DNA of 64,000 nucleotides from Hoeflea phototrophica DFL-43 (GCF_000154705.2 NZ_CM002917.1:4245408-4309407); one strand, 5' to 3'; positions 17,748 through 28,307 are shown, numbered from the stretch's first letter. The notes: generated from the letters alone by a model not told the origin. Numbers and translations: made by a program.

Positions 17748-17791
17748 TGAGGCGTATCTGTCCGTCGCGCTCTGTGATTTGCATAATCGTC

Positions 17792-18110
17792 CTAGAGCGC
17801 CTCGGTGCGGGATTGGATATGCGATCCGGTCGGTGTCCCTTCGATATCGAAGCCGGCTGGGATCAGGGCTTTCACCTGCTCCGTGTGGGAGATCAAACCC
17901 ACCGCCCACATCTCGTTGGCAAGGGAATAGAGCGTTCCAGTGCGGTGTTCAGTGTCTCGTCATCTAGCGTGCCAAATCCGTCGTCGATGAAAATGGCGTT
18001 GAGCCAGATTACGCCGCTATTCTGTTGCACAATAACTGAGAGTCCGAGCGCCAGCGCCAACGATGCCTGGAATACCAGAAGCCACCAGTCAGTTCCCGAC
18101 CCCATTTCAG
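17792..18110 (-). pseudogene. Frameshifted 3' remnant of an SbcC/Rad50-type ATPase gene
   Basis: On the minus strand three frames in turn encode the C-terminus of an SbcC/Rad50-like ATPase. R-E-L-T-G-G-F matches the ABC signature. Then [10 protein letters not shown] and the Walker [15 protein letters not shown] appear in a second frame. After a further shift near 17930, [22 protein letters not shown] (the H-loop) leads to a stop at 17792. At least two frameshifts and loss of everything upstream make it non-functional. It lies between the STAND-like gene and tRNA-Ser. It may be left over from an earlier element or nuclease-ATPase locus. Confidence 0.75.
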
Positions 18111-18349
18111 CCATTCGTGGCCAACGCTGCGAAGGCCCGGCTTCTGCGACCCAAAGTGATTTAGGTGCGCACTGCGGCGAAGGCCCCACCTTCACTCGAT
18201 GCTAAATGAAATCTGTGCCAGCCATAAAGTTGGTTATGTGTCGTCCAGCAAGGCTCAGAGAGAAGCAAAACAATATGTGGTATGAAATGTGGAATAGAAG
18301 ATCCAATCTCCACAATTATTCTTTAAAACCAATCATTTAAGAAAAGAAA
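18111..18349. other. Junction between island remnant and tRNA-Ser
   Basis: Short A+T-rich stretch with no supported gene. It would contain the att junction if the island entered at the tRNA 3' end; no duplicated tRNA 3' segment was found elsewhere in the left 18 kb. Confidence 0.35.
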
Positions 18350-18439
<90 letters not shown>

Positions 18440-18590
18440 GCGTCTTTGGTCGGCGCATTTTGATGCGCGGCGGTTCAATACTAGCGATGGACCGCTTAGA
18501 CAAGGACAAAATTTGCAGCCGTGCCGGCAGGCCTGTTGTCCGCCCGCATCACGGCGCTGGTTCCAGGCCCGGAGACTGGCTGGATATTGC

Positions 18591-18619
18591 TTGACTCTTT
18601 GGCCCGCCTCACGTATCCC
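18591..18619 (+). promoter_or_regulatory. Candidate promoter for rplU-rpmA
   Basis: CTTGACT with TTGACT at 18591-18596, a 17-bp spacer, then TATCCC (18614-18619) fits the alphaproteobacterial CTTGAC-N17 pattern. It would give rplU a leader of about 175 nt. The 360 bases between the tRNA and rplU hold no other recognised feature. Confidence 0.45.
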
Positions 18620-18801
18620 GCGAACCGAATGCGGCGTGGGGCTTCCTGCGCCGTTCGCCTTTGGATGCGTGCTCCCACACTGGGCTGCACCACAGGCTTC
18701 ACCCGGCAGACCCAGCCATGGATCGGCCGATTCGTTTCCGACTGGCAAAAAGACGGCCCGCTTTGACAAGTGAGAGCCGGATGAACACGAAAGGACAAAA
18801 G

Positions 18802-19431
18802 ATGTTCGCAGTCATCAAAACCGGCGGCAAGCAGTACCGCGTTGCAGCCAATGACGTTCTCACCATCGAGAAGCTCGAAGGCGCTGCAGGCGATACCGTT
18901 GAATTCAACGAAATCCTCATGGTCGGCGAAGGCGCCGGCGCATCTGTTGGCGCACCGTTCGTCGAAGGCGCAATGGTTGTTGCCGAAGTTGTCGAGCAGG
19001 GCCGTGCCCGCAAGGTTCTCGCATTCAAGAAGCGCCGCCGCCAGAACTCCAAGCGCATTCGCGGTCACCGCCAGCACCAGACTGTCGTCAAGATCACCGA
19101 CATCCTGACCGGCGGTGCGAAGCCAGCCAAGAAGGCAGCGGCAAAGAAGGACGCGGCCCCGAAGGCCGAGACCAAGAAGGAAGCTGCACCAAAGGCTGAA
19201 ACAGCTGCAGCGCCGCTGTTCACCGCACCGGCTGGCGAGCCCGACAATCTGACCAAGATCAAGGGCATCGGCCCGGTCGCAGCCGGTCAGCTTGCCGAAC
19301 AGGGCATCACCACCTTTGCACAGGTGGCGGCTCTGTCTGACGCTGACATCACCCGCATCGACGAAGCCATGCCGTTCAGCGCCGATCAGATTTCGGACTG
19401 GCGCGAGCAGGCCAAGGCACTCGCGAAGTAA
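18802..19431 (+). CDS. rplU: 50S ribosomal protein L21, with C-terminal HhH-like extension
   Basis: The first ~105 residues are ordinary L21 ([14 protein letters not shown] start; [15 protein letters not shown] near 77-91), which binds 23S rRNA in the large subunit. The protein is 209 residues, twice the usual ~103. An Ala/Lys/Glu-rich linker (about 110-145) leads to a C-terminal helix-hairpin-helix-like module ([16 protein letters not shown], then W-R-E-Q-A-K-A-L). Such extended L21 proteins occur in rhizobia as far as I know. The start at 18802 has AAAGGA seven bases upstream; an ATG at 18781 is in frame but less likely. rpmA follows 78 bp downstream. Confidence 0.97.
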   Translation: MFAVIKTGGKQYRVAANDVLTIEKLEGAAGDTVEFNEILMVGEGAGASVGAPFVEGAMVVAEVVEQGRARKVLAFKKRRRQNSKRIRGHRQHQTVVKITDILTGGAKPAKKAAAKKDAAPKAETKKEAAPKAETAAAPLFTAPAGEPDNLTKIKGIGPVAAGQLAEQGITTFAQVAALSDADITRIDEAMPFSADQISDWREQAKALAK

Positions 19432-19509
19432 TCAACCGCCCGTTCGGGCCCTGGCGGCTTAAGGCCGCAAACAGACAATCGCCCTTGAGGGCGGAACAGG
19501 AGCAGACCC

Positions 19510-19779
19510 ATGGCACACAAAAAAGCTGGCGGTTCCACGCGCAACGGTCGCGATTCGAACTCCAAGCGCCTCGGCGTGAAGAAGTTCGGCGGCGAAGCTG
19601 TGATTTCCGGAAACATCATCATTCGTCAGCGCGGAACCAAGTGGCATCCGGGCACGGGCGTCGGCATTGGTACTGACCATACCATTTTTGCCGTGCAGCC
19701 TGGCAATGTTGACTTCCGCAAGAAAGCCAACGGCCGAACTTACGTATCCGTTGTGGCGAAAGCCGAAGCAGCAGAATAA
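19510..19779 (+). CDS. rpmA: 50S ribosomal protein L27
   Basis: 89 residues, full length. The N-terminus [16 protein letters not shown] is the conserved tail that reaches the peptidyl-transferase centre, followed by L-G-V-K-K-F-G-G-E and [10 protein letters not shown]. There is no cleavable pre-sequence of the Firmicutes type. GGAACAGGAG lies before the start. It forms a two-gene transcript with rplU, closed by a strong intrinsic terminator at 19853-19885. Confidence 0.98.
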   Translation: MAHKKAGGSTRNGRDSNSKRLGVKKFGGEAVISGNIIIRQRGTKWHPGTGVGIGTDHTIFAVQPGNVDFRKKANGRTYVSVVAKAEAAE

Positions 19780-19852
19780 GCCGGATTCTTTATCAGCCGG
19801 CGTCTCATTGACCCGGCCGAAACAGGCATCCTCCGGATTACCGGACAAGGCA

Positions 19853-19885
19853 GGGGAGATGGAACGCCATCTCCCCTTTCTTTTT
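19853..19885 (+). terminator. Intrinsic terminator of rplU-rpmA
   Basis: A perfect 10-bp stem GGGGAGATGG (19853-19862) and CCATCTCCCC (19867-19876) with loop AACG is followed by TTTCTTTTT (19877-19885). This is a classic Rho-independent terminator, ending just before the acetyltransferase gene. Confidence 0.93.
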
Positions 19886-19900
19886 GTCCAAAAACGGAGA

Positions 19901-20563
19901 ATGACCATGAGACATGACCCCGAAAGCAGCGAATTCAGCGCGCCGAGCGCGCCACCTGACAGCATAAGTCCCGAAGCGCGGCCACCCACCGATGCGGCGC
20001 CCCACTGCCCCGTTCTGTTGAGCGAAAGTCTGGTCCTTCGAGCGCCGCACGCCGAGGACATTGACGCCATTGCCATTCTCGCGGACAACCCGGCGATCGC
20101 CACCATGCTGTCGCGCATGCCGCATCCCTATGGCCGCACCGACGCCGAGACCTTTGTAAAAGCCTCGGCCAAACGCGAGAATGGCAATTGCGTCTATGCC
20201 ATCACCGAAGCTGACAGCGGCCGTTTTCTCGGATGCTGTTCGCTGCAAACCGGCAAGACCGGCAATTCGCTCGAACTCGGCTACTGGGTGGGCGAACCCT
20301 TCTGGGGCCGCGGCATCGCCACCGAAGCCGCCCACGCACTGATCGCCATGGCCTTCAGAACCCGCGACATCAACCATATCGATGCTCGTTGCCGGGTCAC
20401 CAACCCCGCCTCACGGCGGGTGCTGCAGAAAAGCGGCTTTCAGTTTCAGGGCACCGAGATGCACCCGGTACTTTCACTCAATGCCTCGGTCTCGATGGAA
20501 TGGTTCCGGCTTGATCGCAAGACCTGGATGTCGCTGATGAGCTGGAGCCATCAGGAGCGCTGA
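19901..20563 (+). CDS. GNAT-family N-acetyltransferase (RimJ/RimL-like)
   Basis: 220 residues from ATG 19901, with GGAGA directly upstream. The first ~45 residues are a Pro/Ser/Glu-rich tail. The rest is a GNAT fold of the ribosomal-protein acetyltransferase subgroup: L-V-L-R-A-P-H-A-E-D near the start, acetyl-CoA loop G-Y-W-V-G-E-P-F-W-G-R-G-I-A-T-E-A, and N-P-A-S-R-R-V-L-Q-K-S-G-F near the end. It transfers an acetyl group from acetyl-CoA, probably to a protein N-terminus or small amine; the substrate is not shown. It sits between a terminator and the hairpin at 20580, so it is probably its own transcript. In related genomes a GNAT gene occupies this place next to L27 and Obg. Confidence 0.9.
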   Translation: MTMRHDPESSEFSAPSAPPDSISPEARPPTDAAPHCPVLLSESLVLRAPHAEDIDAIAILADNPAIATMLSRMPHPYGRTDAETFVKASAKRENGNCVYAITEADSGRFLGCCSLQTGKTGNSLELGYWVGEPFWGRGIATEAAHALIAMAFRTRDINHIDARCRVTNPASRRVLQKSGFQFQGTEMHPVLSLNASVSMEWFRLDRKTWMSLMSWSHQER

Positions 20564-20569
20564 CGCGGT

Positions 20570-20606
20570 AAAAAAACCTGGCGGCCAGGAGATCCCCCTG
20601 GCCGCC
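20570..20606 (-). terminator. Strong hairpin with T-run on minus strand
   Basis: A 10-bp stem GGCGGCCAGG (20580-20589) and CCTGGCCGCC (20597-20606), 7-nt loop, has AAAAAAA (20570-20576) on its left. It reads as an intrinsic terminator for minus-strand transcripts, though the flanking genes are on the plus strand. On the plus strand it would still form a stable 3' hairpin after the acetyltransferase gene. Confidence 0.5.
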
Positions 20607-20695
20607 GCTCTGACTCCGTCATGAACCGCAATGCCGGCGACCAATCCGCCCGGAGCCGTTTCGCGTAGAAAGGCTGTCACACCGGAGCAAACCCC

Positions 20696-21253
20696 ATGAC
20701 CCTTCCGCGTTCGCTTGCCCTCTCGATGTTTGCGATGCTGTTTGCATCTCTTTCCCTGCCGGCCCACAAGGCTCACGCCCAGGGTGGCAAGGCCGGTCTG
20801 GTGCTTGAAGACTTCTTCAAAGGGAAGACCTTCGCCTATGGCCGGTTTGGTGCGATCAACGGCACCACACGCACATTCCGGGTGGATCTGACCGGCCATG
20901 TACGCGGACCTGTTCTCACCCTTCGCGAGGACTTCATCTATGGTGACGGCGAACGTGACACCAAAACCTGGATCTTCACCCGCACTGGCCCGGGCACCTA
21001 CAGCGGCACCCGCGAGGATGTGATCGGCGAAACAACGGTGCGGGTATCAGGCAATGTGGCCCGCTTCACCTACCGCGTCGATCTCAACCCCGGCGGCAAG
21101 CCCAACATCGTGCGTTTTTACGACAAGCTCACACTGAAGAATGACGGGACCCTGCGCAACTCAGCGCTGGTCACGAAGTTCCTGCTCCCGGTGGCCCGCG
21201 TGAAGGTCAATTTCGCCCGCACCCTCAACGCAGCGAAATCTATCCGGCCGTAA
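20696..21253 (+). CDS. DUF3833 family exported protein
   Basis: 185 residues. An N-terminal signal peptide (Arg at 5, hydrophobic core 7-20, cleavage near A-H-A-Q) sends it to the periplasm. It lacks the lipobox Cys often present in this family. The mature part matches DUF3833: L-E-D-F-F-K-G-K-T-F-A-Y-G-R-F, F-R-V-D-L-T-G, L-R-E-D-F-I-Y-D-G-type strands and K-F-L-L-P-V-A-R-V near the C-terminus. The family is uncharacterised, probably an envelope lipocalin-like barrel. It stands alone between a hairpin and obgE. Confidence 0.8.
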   Translation: MTLPRSLALSMFAMLFASLSLPAHKAHAQGGKAGLVLEDFFKGKTFAYGRFGAINGTTRTFRVDLTGHVRGPVLTLREDFIYGDGERDTKTWIFTRTGPGTYSGTREDVIGETTVRVSGNVARFTYRVDLNPGGKPNIVRFYDKLTLKNDGTLRNSALVTKFLLPVARVKVNFARTLNAAKSIRP

Positions 21254-21333
21254 GTCGAGCTTAGCCGGCCTGCACGTCTGAAATCAGTGCGCGGCACGGC
21301 CTCCAAAGGGCTCAAAACCGCGATAATCTTTGA

Positions 21334-22461
<1,128 letters not shown>

Positions 22462-22463
22462 TC

Positions 22464-23585
22464 ATGACCGCCAGCCGAAAACCGCTCTCCGCGCACAAGC
22501 GCATCGTCATCAAGATCGGCTCCGCATTGCTGGTCGATCGCAAGTCCGGTCTCAAGTCCGCCTGGCTTGATTCACTCTGCACCGACATCGCCGCCCTCAA
22601 ACAGGCAGGCGCTGACGTTCTGGTGGTCTCGTCAGGCGCCATCGCGCTTGGCCGCACCGTGCTCGGCCTGCCCCCGGCTGCACTCAGGCTTGAGGAAAGC
22701 CAGGCTGCCGCAGCCGTCGGCCAGATTGCGCTGGCGCGGGCCTGGTCCACCGGCCTCTCCACCCACGGAATCGTTGCCGGCCAGATCCTGCTGACGCTGG
22801 GCGACACCGAGGAGCGGCGGCGCTATCTCAATGCCCGCGCGACCATGGGCGAACTGATGCGCCGCAAGGCGGTCCCGATCATCAACGAGAACGACACCGT
22901 TGCCACATCCGAAATCCGCTATGGTGACAATGACCGTCTGGCCGCCCGCGTCGCCACCATGGTCGGCGCCGATCTTCTGATTCTGATGTCGGACATTGAC
23001 GGGCTCTACACCGCCCCGCCAGCCAACGATCCTGACGCCCGTTTTCTTCCAGAGATCGAAGCCATCACCCCGGAGATCGAGGCCATGGCTGGCGACGCCG
23101 GGTCCGAACTTTCCCGCGGCGGCATGAAGACCAAGATCGACGCCGGCAAGATCGCCACCAGTGCCGGTTGCGCCATGATCATCGCTTCGGGCAAAGCGGA
23201 TCATCCGATTGCCGCCATCGACACGGGCGCGCGTTCGAGCTGGTTCAAACCCTCGGGCACACCCCAGACCGCCCGCAAAACCTGGATCGCGGGCCAACTC
23301 GATCCCTCCGGCCGCCTGGTAATCGACGCAGGCGCAGAGGCCGCGCTCCGTTCGGGCAAGAGTCTGCTGCCCGCGGGCGTCGTCAGCGTTGCGGGCGACT
23401 TCCAGCGCGGTGATCCGGTGGCCGTCTGTGACGCCAATGGCCGTGAGATCGCCCGTGGCCTCTCAGGCTATGACGCCGATGAGGCCCGCCGGATCGCCGG
23501 CCGCAAATCCGGTGAGATCGAAGCCATTCTGGGCTATTCAGGCCGCACCGCCATGCTTCACCGTGATGACATGGTGATAAGCTGA
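22464..23585 (+). CDS. proB: Glutamate 5-kinase
   Basis: 373 residues. An amino-acid kinase domain ([39 protein letters not shown]) is followed by a C-terminal PUA domain (about 280-365). It phosphorylates glutamate, the first and normally proline-inhibited step of proline synthesis. It follows obgE by 2 bp and precedes proA, the next enzyme, across 139 bp of dyad-rich spacer. Confidence 0.98.
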   Translation: MTASRKPLSAHKRIVIKIGSALLVDRKSGLKSAWLDSLCTDIAALKQAGADVLVVSSGAIALGRTVLGLPPAALRLEESQAAAAVGQIALARAWSTGLSTHGIVAGQILLTLGDTEERRRYLNARATMGELMRRKAVPIINENDTVATSEIRYGDNDRLAARVATMVGADLLILMSDIDGLYTAPPANDPDARFLPEIEAITPEIEAMAGDAGSELSRGGMKTKIDAGKIATSAGCAMIIASGKADHPIAAIDTGARSSWFKPSGTPQTARKTWIAGQLDPSGRLVIDAGAEAALRSGKSLLPAGVVSVAGDFQRGDPVAVCDANGREIARGLSGYDADEARRIAGRKSGEIEAILGYSGRTAMLHRDDMVIS

Positions 23586-23627
23586 GCCTGATCTGGTTAC
23601 GACCCGGCCAGTAACGCATACGGATCT

Positions 23628-23691
23628 GATCCGGGCCGGATCGGTGATCCAGGGCGCATCCCGGCTTTACGCAATCCCCACGATTGCGTAA
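23628..23691 (+). repeat. Two palindromes between proB and proA
   Basis: GATCCGG-G-CCGGATC (23628-23642) and a 9-bp dyad TTACGCAAT/ATTGCGTAA (23667-23675, 23683-23691) with a 7-nt loop lie in the 139-bp proB-proA spacer. Neither has a T-run. The second is 34 bp before proA and could act as an operator or mRNA hairpin. Confidence 0.6.
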
Positions 23692-23724
23692 GACAATCGC
23701 CTGATCGCCGCCGGGAGACCCGCT

Positions 23725-25008
23725 ATGCTTGAAAAGACCAATTCGCAGGCTGACATTGCCGAGCTGATGGCCGATATCGGCCGCCGTGCGACGGCTGCCG
23801 CACGGCCATTGGCGATCGCGGGCCCGGACCAGAAGAACGCAGCGCTTGAAGCCATGGCAATTGCCATTGACGCCGAGCGACAGACCATCCTCGACGCCAA
23901 CCAGATCGATGTCGAAGCGGCACTGGCATCCGGCATGGCCGCATCCTTTGTCGACCGTCTCAAGCTTGATGATGCCCGCATCGACGGCATCATTGCCGGC
24001 ATGCAGGCCATTGCCGCGCTAGCCGATCCGGTCGGCGATGTGATCGCCGCCTGGGACCGGCCCAACGGGCTGAAAATCGAACGCGTGCGCACGCCGCTCG
24101 GCGTCATCGGGGTGATCTATGAAAGCCGGCCCAACGTCACCGCGGACGCCGGAGCGCTGTGCCTCAAATCCGGCAATGCCGTGATCCTGCGCGGCGGATC
24201 GGATTCGTTTCATTCCTCCCGCGCCATTCACGCCTGTCTGGTCAAAGGCCTCGAGCAGGCTGGCCTGCCCGGCGATGCGATCCAGATGATCCCGGTCAGC
24301 GACCGGGCCGCGGTCGGTGAACTGCTCACCGGCCTTGGCGGCGCGGTGGATGTGATCGTACCGCGCGGCGGCAAGAGCCTGGTGGCCCGCGTCCAGTCCG
24401 ATGCGCGCGTACCGGTCTTCGCCCATCTCGAGGGGCTCTGCCACATCTATGTCGACGCCTCTGCCGATGCGGCGATGGCGCGCGCCATCGTGGTCAACGC
24501 CAAGATGCGCCGCACCGGCATCTGCGGATCGGCGGAAACCCTGCTGATTGACCGTTCCCTCGACCTGGACACGGCCAAGAGCCTTCTCACAGATCTCCTC
24601 GGCGCGGGCTGCGAAATCCGTGGCGATGAGGATGTCTGTGCCCTCGTTCCTGAAGCCAAACCCGCGGCCGAGGAAGACTGGCGCACCGAGTATCTCGACG
24701 CCATCATCTCGGCCCGCTTCGTTGACGGCATCGATGGCGCCATCACTCATATCGCCACCTATTCCTCCAATCACACCGAAGCCGTGATCGCCGAGGATAG
24801 CCGCGTCGTTGAACGCTTCTTCAACGAGGTAGATTCGGCGATACTGCTGCACAATGCCTCGACCCAGTTCGCCGATGGCGGTGAATTCGGCATGGGAGCT
24901 GAAATCGGTATCGCCACCGGCAAGATGCATGCCCGCGGCCCCGTCGGCGTCGAACAACTGACCTCTTTCAAGTATCGCGTGCGTGGCACGGGTCAGACAC
25001 GGCCCTGA
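23725..25008 (+). CDS. proA: Gamma-glutamyl phosphate reductase
   Basis: 427 residues, full length, aldehyde-dehydrogenase superfamily. It reduces gamma-glutamyl phosphate with NADPH to glutamate semialdehyde, the second proline step after ProB. Seen: [30 protein letters not shown], the catalytic-Cys segment [11 protein letters not shown], and C-terminal [14 protein letters not shown]. nadD starts 2 bp after the stop. Confidence 0.98.
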   Translation: MLEKTNSQADIAELMADIGRRATAAARPLAIAGPDQKNAALEAMAIAIDAERQTILDANQIDVEAALASGMAASFVDRLKLDDARIDGIIAGMQAIAALADPVGDVIAAWDRPNGLKIERVRTPLGVIGVIYESRPNVTADAGALCLKSGNAVILRGGSDSFHSSRAIHACLVKGLEQAGLPGDAIQMIPVSDRAAVGELLTGLGGAVDVIVPRGGKSLVARVQSDARVPVFAHLEGLCHIYVDASADAAMARAIVVNAKMRRTGICGSAETLLIDRSLDLDTAKSLLTDLLGAGCEIRGDEDVCALVPEAKPAAEEDWRTEYLDAIISARFVDGIDGAITHIATYSSNHTEAVIAEDSRVVERFFNEVDSAILLHNASTQFADGGEFGMGAEIGIATGKMHARGPVGVEQLTSFKYRVRGTGQTRP

Positions 25009-25010
25009 CG

Positions 25011-25649
25011 GTGCAGCTCAAGTCACTTCCGCCCTTTTTGAAAATGCCGCATGTCGAGAAGGGTATGACCGTCGGCCTGTTTGGCGGATCCTTCAACCCG
25101 CCGCATCAGGGCCATGTGCTGGTGGCCGAGATCGCGCTGAGACGCCTGCAGCTTGATCAATTGTGGTGGATGGTCACCCCCGGCAATCCGCTTAAAAACC
25201 ACAACGAGCTCGCCGGCCTTGAAGATCGAATCAAGCTGAGCCGGGACATCGCGCCCGGACCACGCGTCAAGGTCACTGCCTTTGAGGCCGCTCACGGGTT
25301 GAATTATACTGCCCAGACACTGGACTTCGTGATGGCCCGCAATCCCGGCGTCCACTTCGTCTGGGTCATGGGGGCAGACAATCTCAAGCATTTTCACCAC
25401 TGGCAGAACTGGCGCGGCATCACTGAAACCGTCCCCCTCGCAGTGATCGACCGGCCGGGTTCGACACTCGCCTACCTGTCCTCGAAAGTGGCCAAGACCT
25501 ACTCCAAGGCCCGCGTCGATGAGGATGATGCCGCAGTGCTGCCGTTCATGACCGCGCCGGCCTGGACCTTCATTCACGGACCGCGCTCGTCGCTGTCCTC
25601 AAGCGCCATTCGCCGGGAGCTGCGGGCCCTTTCAAATCCCGCGTCTTGA
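25011..25649 (+). CDS. nadD: Nicotinate-nucleotide adenylyltransferase
   Basis: 212 residues from GTG 25011 (an ATG within, giving M-P-H-V-E-K, is an alternative). Nucleotidyl-transferase fold with G-L-F-G-G-S-F-N-P-P-H-Q-G-H (the G-G-S-F-D/N-P-x-H-x-G-H motif), W-W-M-V-T-P-G-N-P-L-K and a C-terminal S-S-L-S-S-S-A-I-R (the I-S-S-T-x-I-R equivalent). It adenylates nicotinate mononucleotide to deamido-NAD. It is tightly spaced after proA and upstream of rsfS, an order common in rhizobia. Confidence 0.97.
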   Translation: MQLKSLPPFLKMPHVEKGMTVGLFGGSFNPPHQGHVLVAEIALRRLQLDQLWWMVTPGNPLKNHNELAGLEDRIKLSRDIAPGPRVKVTAFEAAHGLNYTAQTLDFVMARNPGVHFVWVMGADNLKHFHHWQNWRGITETVPLAVIDRPGSTLAYLSSKVAKTYSKARVDEDDAAVLPFMTAPAWTFIHGPRSSLSSSAIRRELRALSNPAS

Positions 25650-25746
25650 AATTGCAACATGTCCGTGACTATCTTTAAGGAGCGACCTGAAGGTTTCATC
25701 GCCTGAGTCGCCTGTTGGACTGTTCAGGAAAAGGAAAGGAACCACC

Positions 25747-26160
25747 CTGAGAACAGCACACGAAAAGGGAACCGCGACGAGCGGGTTCTCACAAGCGGCG
25801 GGTAGCGGAGAACAGTCTGCTTTGCGCCAGCTTAAACTGGTCCGTGAAAGTCTCGCGGACTCAAAGGCAGAAGATGCCGTTTTCATCGATATCGCGGGCA
25901 AATCGGCGCTGGCCGATCATATGGTTGTGGCTTCAGGCCGCTCCAACCGTCATGTCGCTGCGGTCTGCGACCGCCTGATCAGCGAACTCAAGGATGCCGG
26001 CTATGGCACACCTCGGGTCGAGGGTCTGGCCACCGGAGACTGGGTGCTGATCGATGCCGGCGATGTCATCGTCCATGTTTTCCGCCCTGAAATCCGGGAA
26101 TTCTACAACATCGAAAAGATGTGGCAGACCCCGGAAATCGAGGACGAGAAACTGCATTGA
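25747..26160 (+). CDS. rsfS: Ribosome silencing factor RsfS, probable CTG start
   Basis: RsfS binds L14 and blocks subunit joining. The core is clear: D-S-K-A-E-D-A-V-F-I-D-I-A-G-K-S, M-V-V-A-S-G-R-S-N-R-H-V, G-D-W-V-L-I-D-A-G-D-V-I-V-H-V-F and R-E-F-Y-N-I-E-K-M-W. The open frame has no ATG or GTG before the core. TTG at 25822 would truncate the N-terminal tail and lacks a ribosome site. CTG at 25747 has AAAGGAAAGGA six bases upstream and gives an N-terminus (L-R-T-A-H-E-K-G) like that of rhizobial homologues as I remember them. I choose it, giving about 137 residues. nadD ends about 100 bp upstream. Confidence 0.85.
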   Translation: MRTAHEKGTATSGFSQAAGSGEQSALRQLKLVRESLADSKAEDAVFIDIAGKSALADHMVVASGRSNRHVAAVCDRLISELKDAGYGTPRVEGLATGDWVLIDAGDVIVHVFRPEIREFYNIEKMWQTPEIEDEKLH

Positions 26161-26279
26161 CCGGACCGGCCTGACCCGGCCTTCCGGTTGTCTGGATCAG
26201 AGGTGAAACCGCCCAGTCCCGTGGGACAGGGCGGCCGAGAGCGGACTGCGCTGATCTCAAACAGAAAAGCACGGCCAAT

Positions 26280-26762
26280 ATGCGCGTCTCCCTGTTTGCC
26301 GTCGGGCGGCTCAAATCTGGCCCCGAAAGTGATCTGTCAGCCCGCTATCTCGACCGCTTCGCCAAATCCGGCAGCGCGCTGGGTCTTGATTTCGCCCGCG
26401 TTATTGAGGTGGCTGAAAGCCGCGCTGCAACCGCCGAGTTGCGCAAGCGCGAGGAAGCGGCTCAGCTTGAACGCCATCTTGGAGGCGGCGCAGCCCTGAT
26501 CCTGCTTGACGAGCGCGGCAAGACACCTGATTCACCCGGCTTTGCCGACCTCCTGGCTCGCTTTCGCGACGATGGCCGCCGCGATCTAGTGATTGCCATT
26601 GGTGGTCCCGACGGGCTTGACCCGGCATTGCATGCGAAAGCAGACGCAGTGATCTGCTTCGGGCGAATGACCTGGCCACATCAATTGGTGCGCATCATGG
26701 CAGCCGAACAGCTCTACCGGGCTGTCACCATTCTGGCCGGCCATCCCTACCACCGGGCCTGA
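26280..26762 (+). CDS. rlmH: 23S rRNA (pseudouridine1915-N3)-methyltransferase RlmH
   Basis: 160 residues, a SPOUT-class methyltransferase with the C-terminal trefoil knot. Seen: V-G-R-L-K-S-G-P-E near the N-terminus, L-D-E-R-G-K, the SAM-binding V-I-A-I-G-G-P-D-G-L, and A-E-Q-L-Y-R-A at the C-terminus. It methylates pseudouridine 1915 in helix 69 of 23S rRNA. It follows rsfS by 119 bp, the conserved pairing of two large-subunit maturation genes. Confidence 0.97.
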   Translation: MRVSLFAVGRLKSGPESDLSARYLDRFAKSGSALGLDFARVIEVAESRAATAELRKREEAAQLERHLGGGAALILLDERGKTPDSPGFADLLARFRDDGRRDLVIAIGGPDGLDPALHAKADAVICFGRMTWPHQLVRIMAAEQLYRAVTILAGHPYHRA

Positions 26763-26846
26763 GCGCGTCCTGACAACGACCAGCCCGATAGCGTCGTCCA
26801 CGCGCGCCGGGTCGCAAAGAAGTGATCTTCCAGGACAATATGGGAC

Positions 26847-28307
26847 ATGGAGGATTTGCGGCAAAGCAGTTATCATTGTGCAATGATTTGTGTGCCGCAC
26901 ACATCGCCTGGAGCTCAGCCACACCGGACCCGGATCCGGCGCATCGCTGCGGCCATGACAGCGGCACTTTGGTTCGGCTTTTCGTTCCCGGCCCACGCCA
27001 CCGACCCCAATGAACCGATCGGTCCTGACGAGCCAGGCGCCTCACAGGTTGCCAGCGAGCTTGAAGAGCAGAAGCAGGCGAACAATCTCGAACTCCAGTC
27101 TGTCGAGGAACAGGCCGCAGCAACAGCCCGCGCGCTCGCCGCCCTTGAATCCGACATGGCAGCATTGCGCAACGACCAGCAGGATCTGGATGAGAAGATC
27201 AACGCCACCGGTGCACGCCGCGCCGAGCTTGATCAGCGCATTGCCGAAGGTGAAACGGCAATGGTCGATCTTTCGGAGCGCCAGGAGGCCGTGCGCCTGT
27301 CTCTGATCTCGCGCCGCGCAGTCCTTGCCGAAGTGCTCGCAGCGCTGCAGCGCATCGGCCGCGATCCGCCACCCGCACTGCTCGTCAGCCCCGAGGATGC
27401 GCTGTCTTCGGTTCGCAGTGCAATCCTTCTTGGTGCTGTGGTGCCAGAAATCCGCGCAGAAACGGAAGCGCTGGCCGGAGACCTCAAGGAGCTTGCGGCG
27501 CTCAGGCAGGCAATTGCGCTCGAACGCAGCTCCCTCGCCAGCGCGCTGGCTGAAAACGCCGCCGAAGAGAAGCGGCTGGCCGAACTCGCCGCAGAGAAAG
27601 TGGCACTTCAGGCAGAAAGCCGGCGCCGCCTCATTCGGGAGCAAACCCGTGCAGAAGCGCTCACCGTCCGCTCGAGCGAGCTCGAATCGGTGATTGCCTC
27701 CCTGGCCGGCGAGATCGAAGATCTTCAGCGCGCCGCCGAAGCTGCACGAGTGGCTGAACAGGAGCGCCAGCAGCGGCTCGCCGAGCAGCTTGAACGGGCC
27801 CACGCTTTCGCCGCCACCGCGCTGCCCGACAAAAACCGCATTGCCCCGGCATATGCGTTTTCAAGACTTCTTGGAACGCTCGACAGGCCGGTCGAAGGCG
27901 AACCGGTTCGTTTCTTTGGCGCCGATGACGGTGCAGGCCATTCGCTCACCGGCGAGGTTGTTGCGTCCAGTGAAGGGGATGTGGTGCGTTCGCCGGTGGA
28001 TGCCTGGGTGGCCTATGCGGGCCCCTTCAGGAGCTATGGGCAGGTGGTGATTCTCGATGTCGGAGAAAGACATCATCTGGTTCTTGCCGGAATGGAAACA
28101 ATCGAGGTCAAAGCTGGCCAATTCGTGCTTTCCGGCGAGCCTCTGGCCACCATGGGCCAGACAAGATTTGCAGGCTCGGCGGCTTTGACGCTGGCCTCGG
28201 AGCGTCCAACGCTCTACATTGAGTTTAGAAAAGACGGTCAACCGGTCGATCCGCGTGCATGGTGGAAAGACCCGAGGTCTTCGGGAAAGGCAAGCAATGA
28301 TACGTAA
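26847..28307 (+). CDS. Murein hydrolase activator, EnvC-type (M23/LytM domain)
   Basis: 486 residues from the outermost ATG; ATG 26883 or 26955 would place the start closer to the hydrophobic signal segment (about residues 35-51, A-A-L-W-F-G-F-S-F-P-A-H-A). A long Ala/Glu/Arg-rich coiled coil (about 60-320) is followed by a LytM domain (about 370-480). The zinc-binding His/Asp set of active M23 peptidases is incomplete (for example Y-I-E-F-R replaces H-x-H). As in E. coli EnvC, it should activate amidases during septum splitting. Its last bases overlap the start of ctpA by 11 bp, so the two are co-translated. The gene order is conserved in Hyphomicrobiales. Confidence 0.9.
   Translation: MEDLRQSSYHCAMICVPHTSPGAQPHRTRIRRIAAAMTAALWFGFSFPAHATDPNEPIGPDEPGASQVASELEEQKQANNLELQSVEEQAAATARALAALESDMAALRNDQQDLDEKINATGARRAELDQRIAEGETAMVDLSERQEAVRLSLISRRAVLAEVLAALQRIGRDPPPALLVSPEDALSSVRSAILLGAVVPEIRAETEALAGDLKELAALRQAIALERSSLASALAENAAEEKRLAELAAEKVALQAESRRRLIREQTRAEALTVRSSELESVIASLAGEIEDLQRAAEAARVAEQERQQRLAEQLERAHAFAATALPDKNRIAPAYAFSRLLGTLDRPVEGEPVRFFGADDGAGHSLTGEVVASSEGDVVRSPVDAWVAYAGPFRSYGQVVILDVGERHHLVLAGMETIEVKAGQFVLSGEPLATMGQTRFAGSAALTLASERPTLYIEFRKDGQPVDPRAWWKDPRSSGKASNDT

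Noticed and set aside
1..18349. CRISPR array
   Set aside because: No regularly spaced repeats were found in the island or elsewhere in the window.
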